From Pinus tabuliformis (lineage: Eukaryota; Streptophyta; Pinopsida; Pinales; Pinaceae), in the NCBI GenBank assembly GCA_031772625.1, contig CM062816.1:1673733078-1673797077 (forward strand): a stretch of 64,000 nucleotides of DNA. The letters are read 5' to 3'. A program made the position numbers and the translations under genes. Below are positions 22,785 to 34,932 of the stretch, in pieces (position 1 is the first letter of the stretch; every line of letters begins with the position of its first letter). The notes under the pieces are model-generated. The model searched no databases and was not told the DNA's origin. It was given only the letters and a program-made list of their open reading frames with translations.

Positions 22785-23236
22785 TCCAGGACTAATGAAG
22801 GCTCTATGAAAACACAATCATCTATTTTTCCAGTATTTTCTAAAGTATTTGATGATATTTTAGCTGAGGCTAACATCTTGTTGGGAAACCCTAGCCGAGT
22901 GGTGTTGTTGAGATATCCTTTTGTTCTTAAGATAGTATGTTAGAAGAATGCAACAAATATCAACAATGAAGAATTGAATATGTTGGTGAATCTAATTCCA
23001 ACCACCTGTTAGGCATGAAAACCATCTATCCAAGTCTCCTAGTTTAGTTTCAGTTAGTCGAGTTTAGAGAAGTTTCATTTGAGTCATTTATTACTGATGT
23101 TTCCAATATAACCTTATTTAACTGATTCTTAATACTGAGAAGAGAAATCCTCTTCTCTGAATTTTGTTCTCTTCAATTTTTCTCATGGTATTAGAGTGTA
23201 GGATGTGTAAAACTCTTTGAGAGCAGTAGCGAAGAC
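22785..23236 (+). repeat. Block C, unit 2
   Basis: It resumes at CTCCAGGACTAATG and runs through the copia-like LTR end and primer site (TGGTATTAGAG near 23187). It has no 171-bp duplication. Similarity to units 1, 3 and 4 stops around 23236. Confidence 0.7.
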
Positions 23237-23790
23237 TTGAATCATGAGATTTCTATTCTGAGAACAGTGAGGGTTTCTCTTCTATTTTTCAAAATAATGT
23301 ATGGAAGAGCACTATGCAATGTTCTAACCATTTGCATCTCTAGAGAAATTGAGAGATCAAGGGAGATGAGTTGCCTTAAGCAGGGGCAACTTGTTGAAGC
23401 TCAAGTGCAAGTGCAGCATAATTTTGAAGCCCTTGAAATGGGTGTTTGACTTCTTAGGGATATACTCATGGAAGAAAGTCAATTAGCTGCTCTCCTTCTC
23501 CGGCAAGGTTTGGACATGCTAAAGGAGTTGGTTCTTATGTTTGAACGTTTGAATGAAACCCAAAATAAATATGAGGAGGAGATGGAATATCAGAAGTTTG
23601 GCGGCCCCATATATGAAAACGACTGCAAAATAGTTGATTGTGTTCTTTACAGAATTACAAAAGATGGATTGGCAGAATCCAAAAGACAAATTGGCCATCA
23701 GCAAAGCCATAAGCAAGAAACAAGTTATATCGTTGGATGTCAAAGTTCTCCGGAAATTCATTAGGGGTCATATCTGCAAATAAATGATTC
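23237..23790 (+). pseudogene. Variant X region, unit 2
   Basis: Open stretches 23237-23449 and 23468-23764 lie in the same frame, separated by one TGA. The second is Glu/Leu-rich, predicted helical, and contains LLLRQGLDMLKEL. Its last ~50 codons correspond, with frameshifts, to the C-terminal part of the X frame in unit 4 (C-x-IVD, then YxIT). The following untranslated sequence matches that after X in other units (GAAATGGTATTT). The upstream ~400 bp do not match the other X copies and have a less decayed, gag-like look right after a primer site. Unit 2 may preserve a different, possibly older, state of this region. Confidence 0.4.
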
Positions 23791-23929
23791 CTTCTTACAG
23801 AAATGGTATTTCGTAATTTTTACCAATGACATCTTTCTTATTTTTGTGAACGTTGTATACTTGTGCAAACCTTCTAAATATTGTTCTTAGATGCCTCATA
23901 TTGACATGGTTTTGTTGTGGGATTTCCAC
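23791..23929 (+). repeat. Short tail after X variant, unit 2
   Basis: It matches the beginning of 11830-11940 and then joins block M directly, without the AT-rich tail or B1 seen in unit 3. Nothing else is visible. Confidence 0.5.
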
Positions 23930-24424
23930 CTACCGTATCCATTGATTTTCCATTAATTACTATTAGGACATATCAAAGTCTTGTTAGTAGTTATACAGTA
24001 TGAAAAAAGGGGTTTCAAGATAATATTAAAATATTTTTTCGAGAAAAATAAGTCTGGTTAGCAGTTATAATGTATAACAAGAAGGCGTTTCAAGACAACA
24101 TTTAAATAAAAATGGTGTATTGTCTTAAATATTGTTTGTAAGCCAGTGTCTCAAATCATTGTCTTGTGTATAACATAATAATTATTATTTCTTAGGAGAC
24201 AATTTCATTTTTGTCTTTCTAGAGACAATACTTACGTTTAATGACATATTGTCTTTATAAAGAAAATACCTCTTAAAGACAATGTTTAAAGACAATACAA
24301 TATTATTTTTGTCTCTTTATAGACTATAAAACAATGAATCTAGAAAAATATCTCACCATTGAAATAAATTAATATAAAATGTATTTAATTAAAAGTAAAC
24401 TACACATAATTGATTAATTCATGT
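23930..24424 (+). repeat. Block M, unit 2: dense ATTGTC/GACAAT motifs
   Basis: The block is shared with 40236-40772. Between about 24115 and 24310 there are roughly ten copies of TGTCTT/AAGACA or GAGACA/TGTCTC words in both orientations. A ~75-bp direct repeat lies upstream (near 23970-24110). Such subterminal motif arrays are typical of CACTA-like DNA transposons, but no CACTA end was found, so this is only a resemblance. Confidence 0.5.
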
Positions 24425-24493
24425 TAGGGCACAATGGAATTGTACCAATCTCCTGTTTACAAGACAAGTGCTCTTCCATTGAGCTAGCACCAT
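24425..24493 (-). pseudogene. tRNA-Thr(UGU)-like fossil, unit 2
   Basis: On the minus strand the sequence folds as a cloverleaf of 69 nt. The D stem is GCTC/GAGC, the anticodon stem CTTGT/ACAGG with loop CTTGTAA (anticodon TGT), and the T-arm loop TACAATT. The A box TAGCTCAATGG is good. In the B box GGTACAATTCC the usual T55 is A. The acceptor stem has a T-C mismatch at position 2, and the variable loop has only two bases. It is likely non-functional. It could be a tRNA pseudogene or the head of a tRNA-derived SINE. Confidence 0.6.
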
Positions 24494-27400
24494 TTAAACA
24501 ATTATGTGAGTAATTATCACAGTCCTTTGAATTGCATATATAGGCAGTTATTATAAAAAAAAAAACTGGACGAGTAACCATTTACCATCATAATCAGTAA
24601 GCTAATTAAGAAATACTTATTCATTTACATGAACACGTGAAAAGGAAACCACAACAAATGAACCAATACTAACTTCCCTAATCTCAACACCATAGATTCC
24701 ATGGAATTGCAAATCTACAATAAAACCATAGGTAAACAAATACTAATTCGCTAGGACAAGCCAAGGAACAACACTTCAACTTATCAATATCAGATAAACC
24801 TTAGATATCTACCCATTTTTCCAACAAGAGGAGAAATACGTGAACTAATTCTAGTCATAAAATAATATAATAGTATGCCAAAATCACCATCACACTAGTG
24901 TTACGACACACGCAAAACAAAAATTAATCTTCAACTAGTCAAAGATTGCCACAATGTTGGATAGATTGATGAGAGTGAGTTTTCAAGATACTTCAAGAAG
25001 AAGGAAGAGGTTAATTTAATTCACCTCAAATTTGAAATATATTAGTTTCCATCACGAAATATTTTCTTGGAGACCCAATGCTATATTGAGACCGATTTCG
25101 TTGAAAGGTTTTCAAACATCCCCAAAACCATCAAGGAACATTTCCAAGACCTCTGTCTTCTTGGTAGGAAACATTTAAGCAACCATGGCTATATACTAAT
25201 ATCCCACGTTCTTGGGGACATCTCTTTACAAAAATGGCTCGAGAAATGCAGGGGCACATCCCATGGGAATGTGTATGGGTTCTAAGATAACATTAAAAAA
25301 ATGAGATAGAACTGCTTGTTGGTAAATGGGTTTCCCTTTCTCTTGTGCCGAGAATACTAATGCTACAATTAGAGATTTGTTATAGATTTTTCACCTTCAC
25401 ATAGCTTTTTATTAAAACAATTTATGCCCTAAACAATTGCAAGAAAACTGGTCAAAACGATTTATTCCATGCATAATTTCAAGAAAATACAGATGTCAGA
25501 AAATAAGATATAAGCTAAAAAGTTGCATTTCTAAGGGAGTGAAGAACTGACTTTTTCACCATTTAGTGTGTCATAATCTAAACATAATTTTAAATTTCCT
25601 TCTTTCTACAAATATGTTATGGTCCCAACACTATTATGAGTCTTTTATCCATCTAAAGTAATTGAGAAGTAAGTGAAGCTAATAATGTTACAAAATATTT
25701 TTACACTTCCATGATGGGTGGGATAATACCAAAATTTTCTTAATTGTTAAACTTTGCTTGCTTTCAAGTCCAATTTTAATGTAACCTATTGTCAATAGAT
25801 ACATATCTACGCACCATAGGTAGCCTCTCACATGTAACATAATAGATGCATACCTAGACATTCTAGGCAACTTGTTAGGCCTCAAATATGCCCATTTATC
25901 CACCGTACAACACCATTATTGATAGCCTAAATTTCTATACATGCTACCAATTCATATCCTACACTTTGTGGTTGATTATTATTAGTTTTCTCAGCGTTTC
26001 TATGGTTAGAGATAATTTTTTCATGATTTAGTAATGACATTTTTTTCTAAGTTCATTTGTTGCATGGTCCCATTGCCAAAATTCTTCATGGGTCAATTAA
26101 ACTACGTTGCTACAAGCTAAAATGTCAATTTGTGATCAAATGGAAAAGAATCTCAAGATTTTGAGAGTTAGAGCTTGTTCAAAATACCCTTATTCATTTA
26201 AATGAGAAACCTTTCGTCAAAATTCATCACCAATAAGAAGTTATGTTCAAAACAATTTTAGGTACATAATCAGTGGCTGTGTAAGTACAGAATCACTGAA
26301 TGGTTTCGATTCTGAATGTTTTTTGGCCCACATGGAGGACAACGAATTTGATGAATTTCTTTGTGCTAAACATGGAAATGGTTCCTCCATCCATGTGATG
26401 ATCAGGATGAACCCAACCATCACCCATTCAAAGGCTCTCTAGGAGATTACATGTGGCCTCCTTTAGCATTTTGTTCTATTTTCTTTTGATAGTCAAATAG
26501 TTATGCTTTCTTTTTATTGGCAACTCTATATAAAGTTGATTCTCTCCATGTACGCTGGGAGAAGAGAAGGATAAGATGGTATTTCTGTAAGAAGTTTTAT
26601 CTCAGACAGTATTGGCATATGACATTGGCACTTATTTTTGAATCTTAATACAGAACTTGATTCGACAATAATCTGTGTGAATATTATGGTTCCATTCAAT
26701 TTTTAATCACATTGAATTAGCTTAAACTTTTTCTAGGAGTGGAAAGGGCCTACCAACACCTGGAAACAAGGTCTATAGCTTGTTTAAATCATAAGATTTG
26801 TAAGGAAAGTGTGATTTTCATTCAATGAATTGTTGTGTGAAATCCAGAATCATTTATGTACTTAAAACTCTATTTTTACATCTGAGTAAGAGCTATCTGA
26901 AATCGTTATGCTTGAAAAATAAATGATTTATTTCGGGAATGCACACTGTGGAAAATAGTTTCTGTCTAGAAGTGACTTAAGAATTGATTGTCAGAAACCG
27001 AGAATGAAATAGATTTATTCTCTATTTGTATTTTGAAATTTCCAATGTTATGTTGATATGAGGAACATTTAAAATACAAAACTAAATACTTGTTTGATTC
27101 TGGAGTTAGTTTAATTAAGAGTGACGCTTAATCAAAATGAATATTTCTTGAAATATTGGTTAGTGTAGTTATGACTCAAAGCTGGATTTGATTTTGAACT
27201 AAACATGTTGATGCTGTTAGCATGGAAAATTGAACGAGGGTTGTGTGCTTAAATCTTTTATTTATGCTTGAAAAGTAGACTATTTATTGATTGAATTCAT
27301 AAGGTCCAGGGTTTAAGCTATCATATCATAAGTGTAGACCTAGGGATTCTACTTTGAAATCATTTTTTAATTAGATCTCATAATTCTGATATTCTACTCA

Positions 27401-27790
27401 ACACTATCAGTTGATGTTAAATAAATACTACATCTTCAACTCGTTGCAAACTAGCAAATTGTCTTGATCAATGATTCTGTTGCATAAATAATCCCTTTGT
27501 TACAGGTTTATGATTATAATACTCAAAGTTTTTTCTTAATTGGATAAACAAGATATCGATAACTCTATTTGTTTTAGATAGGAATTGAAACTTATTATGT
27601 ACATTACTGTTTCACTATAATTTCCTGTAACATTGGGTTTTGCAAATCAAGTATTTGGTAGCAATGTTTACTTAGTTTCCTTTAAAGGAATTACAGAGTG
27701 GTGATAAAGGTTAGTTTGAATGCTTATTTGATTTTTTTTATTCATCCCAGGAATTAGATTAGTTAAAATCTTGTTTTTCCATTGCCTTAG
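24494..27790 (+). repeat. Block B, unit 2 (non-coding)
   Basis: It is collinear with 14247-17690. It ends near 'ccattgccttagttt', followed by a short unmatched sequence and the middle of block F, so a deletion of about 350 bp removed the unit boundary. No gene is supported. Confidence 0.7.
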
Positions 27791-27815
27791 TTTCATACGT
27801 GCCGAATCTGAGAAT

Positions 27816-28030
27816 GGAAACTTCCTTTACATTACACAAATGAACAATTCTTGGATGATACAAATAAAAAAATCTCCTTTCTATATATAGGAGTCTAAAG
27901 GGTCACAATATAATCGAAGCCGACATAACAATAATAATATAAGGGCATAAGAATAACAATAATGGGCTTCTATGGCACACAATAATAACAATATCAGGAC
28001 AATAGGGGCACAAAAAGAACAATAAGGGCT
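27816..28030 (-). repeat. Fossil gypsy LTR, unit 3 (left-truncated)
   Basis: It begins at 'cttcctttacattacacaaatg', missing the first ~70 bases seen in unit 2, and ends at the same 'gggctacaat' point as the other units. Confidence 0.65.
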
Positions 28031-30516
28031 ACAATGAAATCATTGGTAAATTGAAATACATAAATAGTCAATGTTTCCACTCTATTCAGTTTTCCCTACA
28101 ATGAAATAATTATAAAAGGAAGGTAAGAGAAACCCGTCAAATCTGAGAATTGAAATAATAAGAATTTATATTATAAAAAGTCATTCTGAAATTTGGTGCA
28201 AAGTGTGAGTGGCTATTATTCCACTTGGAAAGATAAGTAAATCAAATAATCATGATGGTCCATTTAGAAGCCTCTCAATGTTGAAATACTTGAACTATGC
28301 CAGGCATGGCGCTAATACATTAAATAATATAAAATGCCCAATACATAAAGGATACTAAAAACCAAAAACTAAAGTATAAATTTGATTAAATGTATAACTC
28401 CCAACTTGTGCAATGAGGTTACCAGGAGTCAAGCTGCGTGTGAGAAATATGGAAAACTTAGTTCGATGAACACAAAATAGGGAAAAGTAGCCTCTACATA
28501 TAATAAGTCAAACCATAATTTGTTAGTAAATGAATAAAAAAATCAATGAAAACATTTGGGACACTATGCCATAAGAAAGAGTCGTGTTGTTTATACATGA
28601 GAAGTGAATGTTGTTAAGAGATCCATCTTGACAGACTGCAAAAGGAAAAAATGCTAGATTAACCTTGGACCGATATAAAGAAATAAGAAAAAGTTAATAC
28701 TACCAATATCACTATGTTATACAGAGGTGAGGGTTAAACACCAAGCACAATTTTTTTGGGTAATCCTTAAAACCTTGGCAAGGGTTTAAACCCAATATTA
28801 CAATCAGATAAGATGACCTAGTTCTAAGAGAATCGCGAAAAATTAAATAATAAATTTAAAACTAGTACAAGAATTATGAAAACCCCATAAGCATTTCAAT
28901 TTAGAACATTAAAACTTAGAGGGGAAATCTATAACATTGTCCCTAAGAATACCAAAGGAAATAGAATGAATTTAATCAAAGAAATGTAGTAAAAATTACC
29001 TAGAATATTCTCGGTACTCAAGAAGGAACTCCACCTTTTCTTTATTACATGTAAAGTGGTCACAGGGGCAATAAAAATTAGAACCATAACCTTGTCGAAA
29101 GAAAGAATAAAGAAAAAACAAGTTAAATCACAAAATTCAAAAACTTAAAGGATAACATTCTATGGAAAGTATTGAAGAATAAACCGCTATGGAAACCTCT
29201 CAGACTGGACCATTAGAACATGCAAACAACCACTTAGAAAAAATGAATAGAAACCATGAAAAGGGTCTCAATTGGTGTAGAAATTGTTAATCATAACATG
29301 ATGTGCAAAGGAAAAACACTAGAACAAATTAGAATATTACAATGGTGGAAATGAAAACCATAATTTAAAACCTTGGCTAAATAGAAAAGGGTGAAATGCA
29401 TATCTTACATTTGGTTCTCATTGTCATCAATTACGTAGAGATGAAATATCAAAATTGACGAGAGAAATAGAAGGCCACAAACATCTTGTAGTCATACATA
29501 ACACCTTGATAAGAGTAAAGGTTGAGGTTCAAAACCTTCACTCTTTTCGCCATATAGTAAAACGATGGTAGTGGAAGAAAGACTGATAAAGGAAAATTAA
29601 CAAAGAAAATGGATGCAACCCTAGTCGTATTTCCTTAAACACACGACCGTTGGATTGCGTTGATTAATCACCACTGTAGAACACGAATTTCGTGTGATTA
29701 AGCTGTGTTGGCATGCACTTAAATTTCCAAGTGGAATGCGCCACATGGGAATTGGGACCCAGAGGTTTATTCACCATGCAAGCATACCTATATGAGTGGT
29801 GTATGTATAATTTTCAACAAAAATAATATGTAACCTATTCCAAAGCGTTTCCCTTCCACCATAATTTCAAATGGGGCCCCACACATATATCAATCCCTTT
29901 GTTAGAAGAAAGGGGGGGCATGCATAGATAATAATCCTTCTCCTAGGATTGGGGGAAAACCTAATGGTATATAATATAAATAAGCAAATAAGCTTTACAT
30001 CAATGAAATGGTGGCACAATGAAAACTATGAACCAACTTCATTCATAAGGTGACATGTATAGCTATGAGCTATTGTGAGAGAAGGTTTTCCTAGCATATT
30101 TATGGGAATTATGTTTAAATGTATATGGAACTAAAATTATATAAATTAATAAAGTATGAATAAGATAAAAGCAGCGGGACTCTAGGTGCTTATCATAGAG
30201 TCAAGTTCCATTACAAAAGGGTTAAGTGTAACTATCAAATTCATGAATTTAAAGAAGAAATGTAGATAGTGTTCAAATTATATCATACATATATGCATCA
30301 TGATGATAAAAAAATATTATGGAACTGTATTTATGGGAGAAAAGTTTTTTTTTTTGTATGTGATTTAGTTACATTACAAAGTCATCAATGTCATAATAAA
30401 TGGAGTAAGATCACACAGAGAAATCTATAGAAAATCTCAAGAGAATTCTGAGAAATATTAGAGAAAATTTAAAGAGAAATGTTGTCATTTCAAGTGTAAT
30501 GAGAATTTTTGGCCAT
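28031..30516 (+). repeat. Block A, unit 3 (non-coding)
   Basis: It is collinear with blocks A of units 1, 2 and 4. A deletion near 28070 removes about 70 bp relative to unit 2. Nothing coding is supported. Confidence 0.75.
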
Positions 30517-31740
30517 GTCTCTAGGACTAATGAATGTTCTATGAAAACAAATTAATCTATTTTACGAGTATTTTCTAAAGTGTTTGATGATATTTTAGTT
30601 GAGGCTAACATCTTGTTGGGAAACCCTAGCTGAGCGGGGTTGTTGGGATGTCCTTGTGCTCTAAAGATACTATGTTAGAAGAATGAAACAAATATTAACA
30701 ACGAAGAATTAAATATGTTGGAGAATCTAATTCCAACCACCAGTTGGGTGTGAAAACCATTTATCCAAGTCTCCTAGTTCAGTTTTAGTTAGTCGAGTTT
30801 AGACGAGTTTCAGTCGAGTCATTTATTGGTGAATTTTCCAATCTAATCTTATTTAACTATTTTGTAATACTCAGAAGATAAATCCTCTTCTCCTCATTTT
30901 TTTCTCTTCAATTTTTCTCATGGTATCAAAGTGTAGGATGTGTAAGTCTCTTCGAGAGTAGTAGCGAGAAGAGGCTAGGTCACATAAGACTCCAGAGAGA
31001 GTAGTGTCTCAATTTTTTGTAGCAAGTGTTGTGAGAAGAGGCCAAGGAGAAAATACAAAAGTAGCTTGAATTCCTCACATGTGAAGAACAAGCAGTGTGC
31101 CAATTGCCAACCTTTAAAGTGAGCCAAGTATGTCATTTTTTCACCCTAGCAAAAAAGAAAATGCACAAATGCCCCGTCAATTGAGGCAATGCACAAAATT
31201 GTGAGGAGAACATCTTGAGATCTAAGCAAACAACGATAGTTTGAAAAAAAACAAGGGACAAAATTTTTGTTAAGGTATCAAAGTTCATTTTGGTACTTCA
31301 CTAAGCGATAAACCATTCAATTCAAAAATGACAAGTCACACATCAAACTTCATTTTATTTTCCAAATTTTTAAGTGGGCTTAATTCATTCGTTTAAGAGC
31401 TCCGCTTTTGTGATTTTTCAAAAAAAAGATATATTCCTTTTAAGAAGAAAAGGGCTTCATTAAAGTTGTTTTTTCATTTAAATGAATATTCATATGGGGT
31501 ATTGTAATATTTTCTAAGAGAGGTGTTCTTTTTTATAAAAAAACTGGGTTTTTTTATTTGAAGTTTTTTTTAAAGAAGGTTTTGATTTATATATAAAAAA
31601 AGTAGTGTCGCATTTAAAAAAAAGGATTTGAAAAGAAATTAAAAAAAAGAGGAATTGTTCCAATAGGTTCTGTGGGTTGTGTTATTTTTGTGAAAGCTTT
31701 GTGAAATTGTCACATTAGTAAATAATTTGTTTAGAAGCAA
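30517..31740 (+). repeat. Block C and leader, unit 3
   Basis: It holds a single copy of the copia-like LTR end and primer-site region (TGGTATCAAAG near 30921) without the 171-bp duplication. The leader with homopolymer runs aligns with 10000-10790. Confidence 0.7.
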
Positions 31741-32635
31741 GGTTTTTTAGAAAATCGAAGTAGCAGAAAAATATGTTTGAAATTTTTATTGATGAAAAGA
31801 AGAAGCAAGTAGCAAAAAAATATGTTTGAAATTTTTATTGATGAAAAGAAGAAACAAGTAGAAAGAATGAGGCAAAGCAAACCAATGAGGACTAGGATAC
31901 CATTAAGAGGATTTTGTTGGTGTAAGGAGCAGTAATCCAGTTGAACATGAAAAATTTGGTGAATCCCATTGTGCTCAGCCACAAGTGGATGATGAGTGAA
32001 GAATTTACAGAAGTAGAAGAGAATGAGCACATAGATGTTTGTGAACACCATTGTGCACACACACAAGTGGAAAGAAATTCGGTGATTCCAGCAAAAGAGC
32101 TTGTTGATGACAACTTGGTGATTCCAGCAATAGAGCTTGCTGATGAAAACCCTGTGATTCAAGCAACACAACTTGTGTATGAAAATTTGGTGAATCCATA
32201 AATAGTGCTTGCTCATGACAGTGAAGTTGCCATTGGAAGAATTAATGCGATGGTGAATCCAACAATTAATATTGTTGATGTAAATTTTGATAAAGATTTG
32301 TTGGGTAAAGATGAGTGGTTGCAGATGATGAAACAAAAACATCATATTGACATGATTCTATTTGGTGAAATAATCCCACTTGAATCTGAAAACCAAGTGG
32401 AAAACAGCTTGTCAGCACAAATTAGTATAGAAGTGGAAGAGACAAAGACAAAAACAAAGACACAAATTGAGTCAGAGGCCCCATTTATGTAAACGAGTGT
32501 GAAATAGTTGCTTTTTTTCATTACATAATGACAAGAGATAGATTTACCATTAATGAGGCCATGAGAAGGAAAAAAGTTATATCATTTGATGTTGAATTTC
32601 TCAGGAAATTTGTTATTGGTGGAACCTACAATTGA
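31741..32635 (+). pseudogene. Conserved X reading frame, unit 3
   Basis: It aligns with 10945-11771. The 5' part is truncated and carries a 49-bp tandem duplication (repeated 'tatgtttgaaattttta' at 31772 and 31821). The main open stretches are 31941-32201 and 32205-32492, in the same frame and split by a single TAA; similarity continues to a TGA at 32633-32635. The four 12-residue repeats are clearest here (32079-32215). The TGA that closes the first frame in units 1 and 4 is also present. The minus-strand open stretch 31731-32345 is long (204 codons) but is an overlap artefact of the repeats. Confidence 0.45.
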
Positions 32636-33269
32636 ATGAATCCTTTTTACATAAATATCATTTGCATCGTTCCTACAGAAATGGTATTTGGTAATTTTCA
32701 TTCAAGTGAGTATTACTGACCACATCTTTCTCAATTTTTTGAACACTAGATTGTTATGCAAAATATTTGAATATTATTTTTAGATCATCCATTTCTTAAT
32801 CTATTTTATGATGAGTTGAATGTAATAATTTTTCCACTAAAGGAAAGAATTCAATGTGTATCGATGAAAAATTGAGACAGGCTCGGAAAAAAAAGGATGC
32901 TATAGTTAACTATTGTTGATTTATATTTTTTAATTAAAAAAAATTATAGTTTGAAATAATTTCAGATTGTTACGCTTCTACAAAGCATATTTAGGTCTAC
33001 GTTTTTGTTTACATTTAACCAATTATCCAAATGTAAGATTTTATTTTAAAATTAAAAATAGTTATAATTTAAATAGTGTTTTGAAGAAATTTAGTGAACT
33101 TCATAATAAAATAGTATATATATTTTTAAAAACATTTAACGTAAATTTAATATACAATCATTACAAAATGTTTTACATAAAAAAATCATATTTTTTAGTA
33201 GCATTTACGTTTAATTCAGTATTTCAAATATTAAAATATGTCATAATTTAATATCTATCTATCTATCTA

Positions 33270-33313
<44 letters not shown>

Positions 33314-33428
33314 GATTTTTTCAAAAAAACTTAAATAAAGATTTAGAATTAAATTTTAAAAAATAATATCAAAAGAACTTTCCATTTATATGTTATTATA
33401 TATTTAATAATCTTTCCAATAATGTACC
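32636..33428 (+). repeat. AT-rich tail of block X, unit 3
   Basis: It aligns with 11772-12590 and contains the microsatellite at 33252-33307. It ends at AATGTACCAAATT, where the copia element inserted. The plus-strand ORF 32967-33251 is AT-driven and not conserved. Confidence 0.65.
33252..33307. repeat. (TATC)5(TA)n compound microsatellite
   Basis: Five TATC units followed by about 18 TA units occupy the place of the pure TA tract of unit 1. Confidence 0.95.
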
Positions 33429-33433
33429 AAATT
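33429..33433. repeat. Target-site duplication AAATT, left
   Basis: It is identical to 39504-39508. Unit 1 shows the empty site, ACCAAATTAAG, near 12590. Confidence 0.92.
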
Positions 33434-33870
33434 TGTTAGGATATTCCGACACATAGGAAATAGTTAAGTATAACTTGTTCTAGTGTAGAGTTAGATAAAG
33501 TGTGTTTCTTTACTATGTAATTTTGTAACTTACAATCCAACGGTCACAATATATAGTGATCTGATGGTTAATTCTCTCCTTGGTATAACCGACACTTGAT
33601 CTGTGGCTTAACACCTGATTGGTCCATGATATCTATTTAAAGAGCATGGAGGGTCATTTGTAGGGTAACCATTTATGAGAGAAGCTTATGTAAATTTTCA
33701 TTTTTTATTAATAAATTGCCTGAAGTGGCCGGGTTGGGTTAGGCCGTGGATTGTTTCCCTCTTTGAGGGTTTTAACCATGTTAAGAACACTGGTGTATTA
33801 ATCTATGATCTATTTGTGAGTGGTGCCCTTTGGTGTTATGTCCGAGGAACTTACCTTGTAAGTTCCTACA
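33434..33870 (+). repeat. 5' LTR of the copia element
   Basis: It starts TGTTAGGATATTCC and ends TTCCTACA. TATTTAAA at 33634-33641, with ATTGG about 20 bases upstream, is a plausible U3 promoter; the same pair is kept in the 3' LTR near 39265. It carries ~24 bp (near 33542-33570) absent from the 3' LTR. Confidence 0.93.
33634..33641 (+). promoter_or_regulatory. Putative TATA box in the copia 5' LTR
   Basis: TATTTAAA sits about 235 bases before the LTR end and is conserved in both LTRs. This is a promoter call by position and composition only. Confidence 0.4.
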
Positions 33871-33882
33871 TGGTATCAGAGC
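33871..33882 (+). promoter_or_regulatory. Primer-binding site, initiator Met tRNA
   Basis: TGGTATCAGAGC follows the 5' LTR with no gap and matches the 3' end complement of plant initiator Met tRNA at all 12 bases. Confidence 0.95.
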
Positions 33883-34389
33883 TATTTGAGGATCAAATCC
33901 GTTAGTGATCCAAACCTGAAGTCGACACAATTGCATCTGACTATCGTTTCCTAGATCTACTGTTTTTTACTGCTTTCAGGCCGAGAGGATTACTCCATTG
34001 TGTTAGGAGCATCTCTTCCAGTGAGGAACCCATTTCGTTTTACGCGAGAAGGTTTCTGGTAGCCCTAACTATGTCATTTTTAAGATCTAGAGATATAAAG
34101 TCTTTATTTGCAGTTCTAGCTATTCATCTCTCTGTTTATTTCTGTTTATTTAGCTTTCTGTTTTTTATTACCAAATATTTACCTTTCATTTCTCTGTATG
34201 CTCTTTTTCCTATGACTCTATGTGCTCTAGGCAAATCAGAAACATAAATGAAGGATTTTTCTCATGTGTATGCTCTTTTCCATTGCACCCTAGTGTGATC
34301 TTCGAAAATCAAAAACATAGAGGAAAATATTTAGTTTCTAGCTAAAGTTAACCTCAAGCCGTAAGGATTGTTTGTTTTTGTATGTCCGT

Positions 34390-34720
34390 GTTTGGTTTTG
34401 TGGTAAAGTTAACTAGCTCACTTGGCCCAAAGTTACTTTATGAGAATAGAGGTCTTGAGTTCAAGCCCTTTTTTCACTGAGTTACTTTTTCAAAAAGCAT
34501 ATGTAACTTATATTTTAAAGTTACTTTATGTAAAAGTGTTGTCATCCATTATAAAAAGTGAGTCACTTATAATTCTAAAGTCTCTTTATCTTTTATCTAA
34601 GATACAATTTAGTGGGTAGCTCATCAAGTACCATTGTAAAAGTGACTTTCACTTATTTATAAAAGTGAGTCACATATTTTTTTATTTTTTTTTAAAGTGA
34701 GTTAATTAGATTATGTTTGG
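34390..34720 (+). mobile_element. Possible tRNA-derived SINE in the copia leader
   Basis: TAGCTCACTTGG at 34414-34425 resembles a Pol III A box, and AGTTCAAGCCC at 34458-34468 matches the B box at about 10 of 11 positions, 33 bases apart as in tRNA genes. The following ~250 bp are T-rich with repeated 'agttactttatg' and 'aaaagtgagtcac' words and end in a T tract near 34690. The placement between primer site and gag suggests an insertion into the leader. I found no flanking duplication. Confidence 0.4.
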
Positions 34721-34932
34721 AAACCGGGGTGATTTTTCTTTAAATATAAAATTGTCATTCATTTCCACACGTTCACGCACTTCATTAGCATCTTGAACAA
34801 CGTTTCTTCAAAAAGCCATAACTTCTTCATTCGGAAGCCGTTTTCAGAGCCATTTTTTTTAATCAACATAATTTTTCGAGATCTTTCCATTGGAACACTG
34901 TTTTTTCATTTGCAGCTTCAGTTTCTATTAAA

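Larger units (their letters stand above)
17981..27815 (+). repeat. Array unit 2
   Basis: The unit spans 9.8 kb including the 2-kb gypsy relic at 20791-22779. Its X region is a short divergent variant (23237-23790), about 1.2 kb shorter than in units 1, 3 and 4, and it lacks B1. It keeps block M and the tRNA-like fossil, as unit 3 does. Its right edge carries a deletion of about 350 bp removing the end of B and the start of the next block F. Confidence 0.75.

Noticed and set aside
31731..32345. 204-codon minus-strand ORF opposite X in unit 3
   Set aside because: The 36-bp repeats of X keep several frames open by chance. The plus-strand reading is the one conserved in sense across units.
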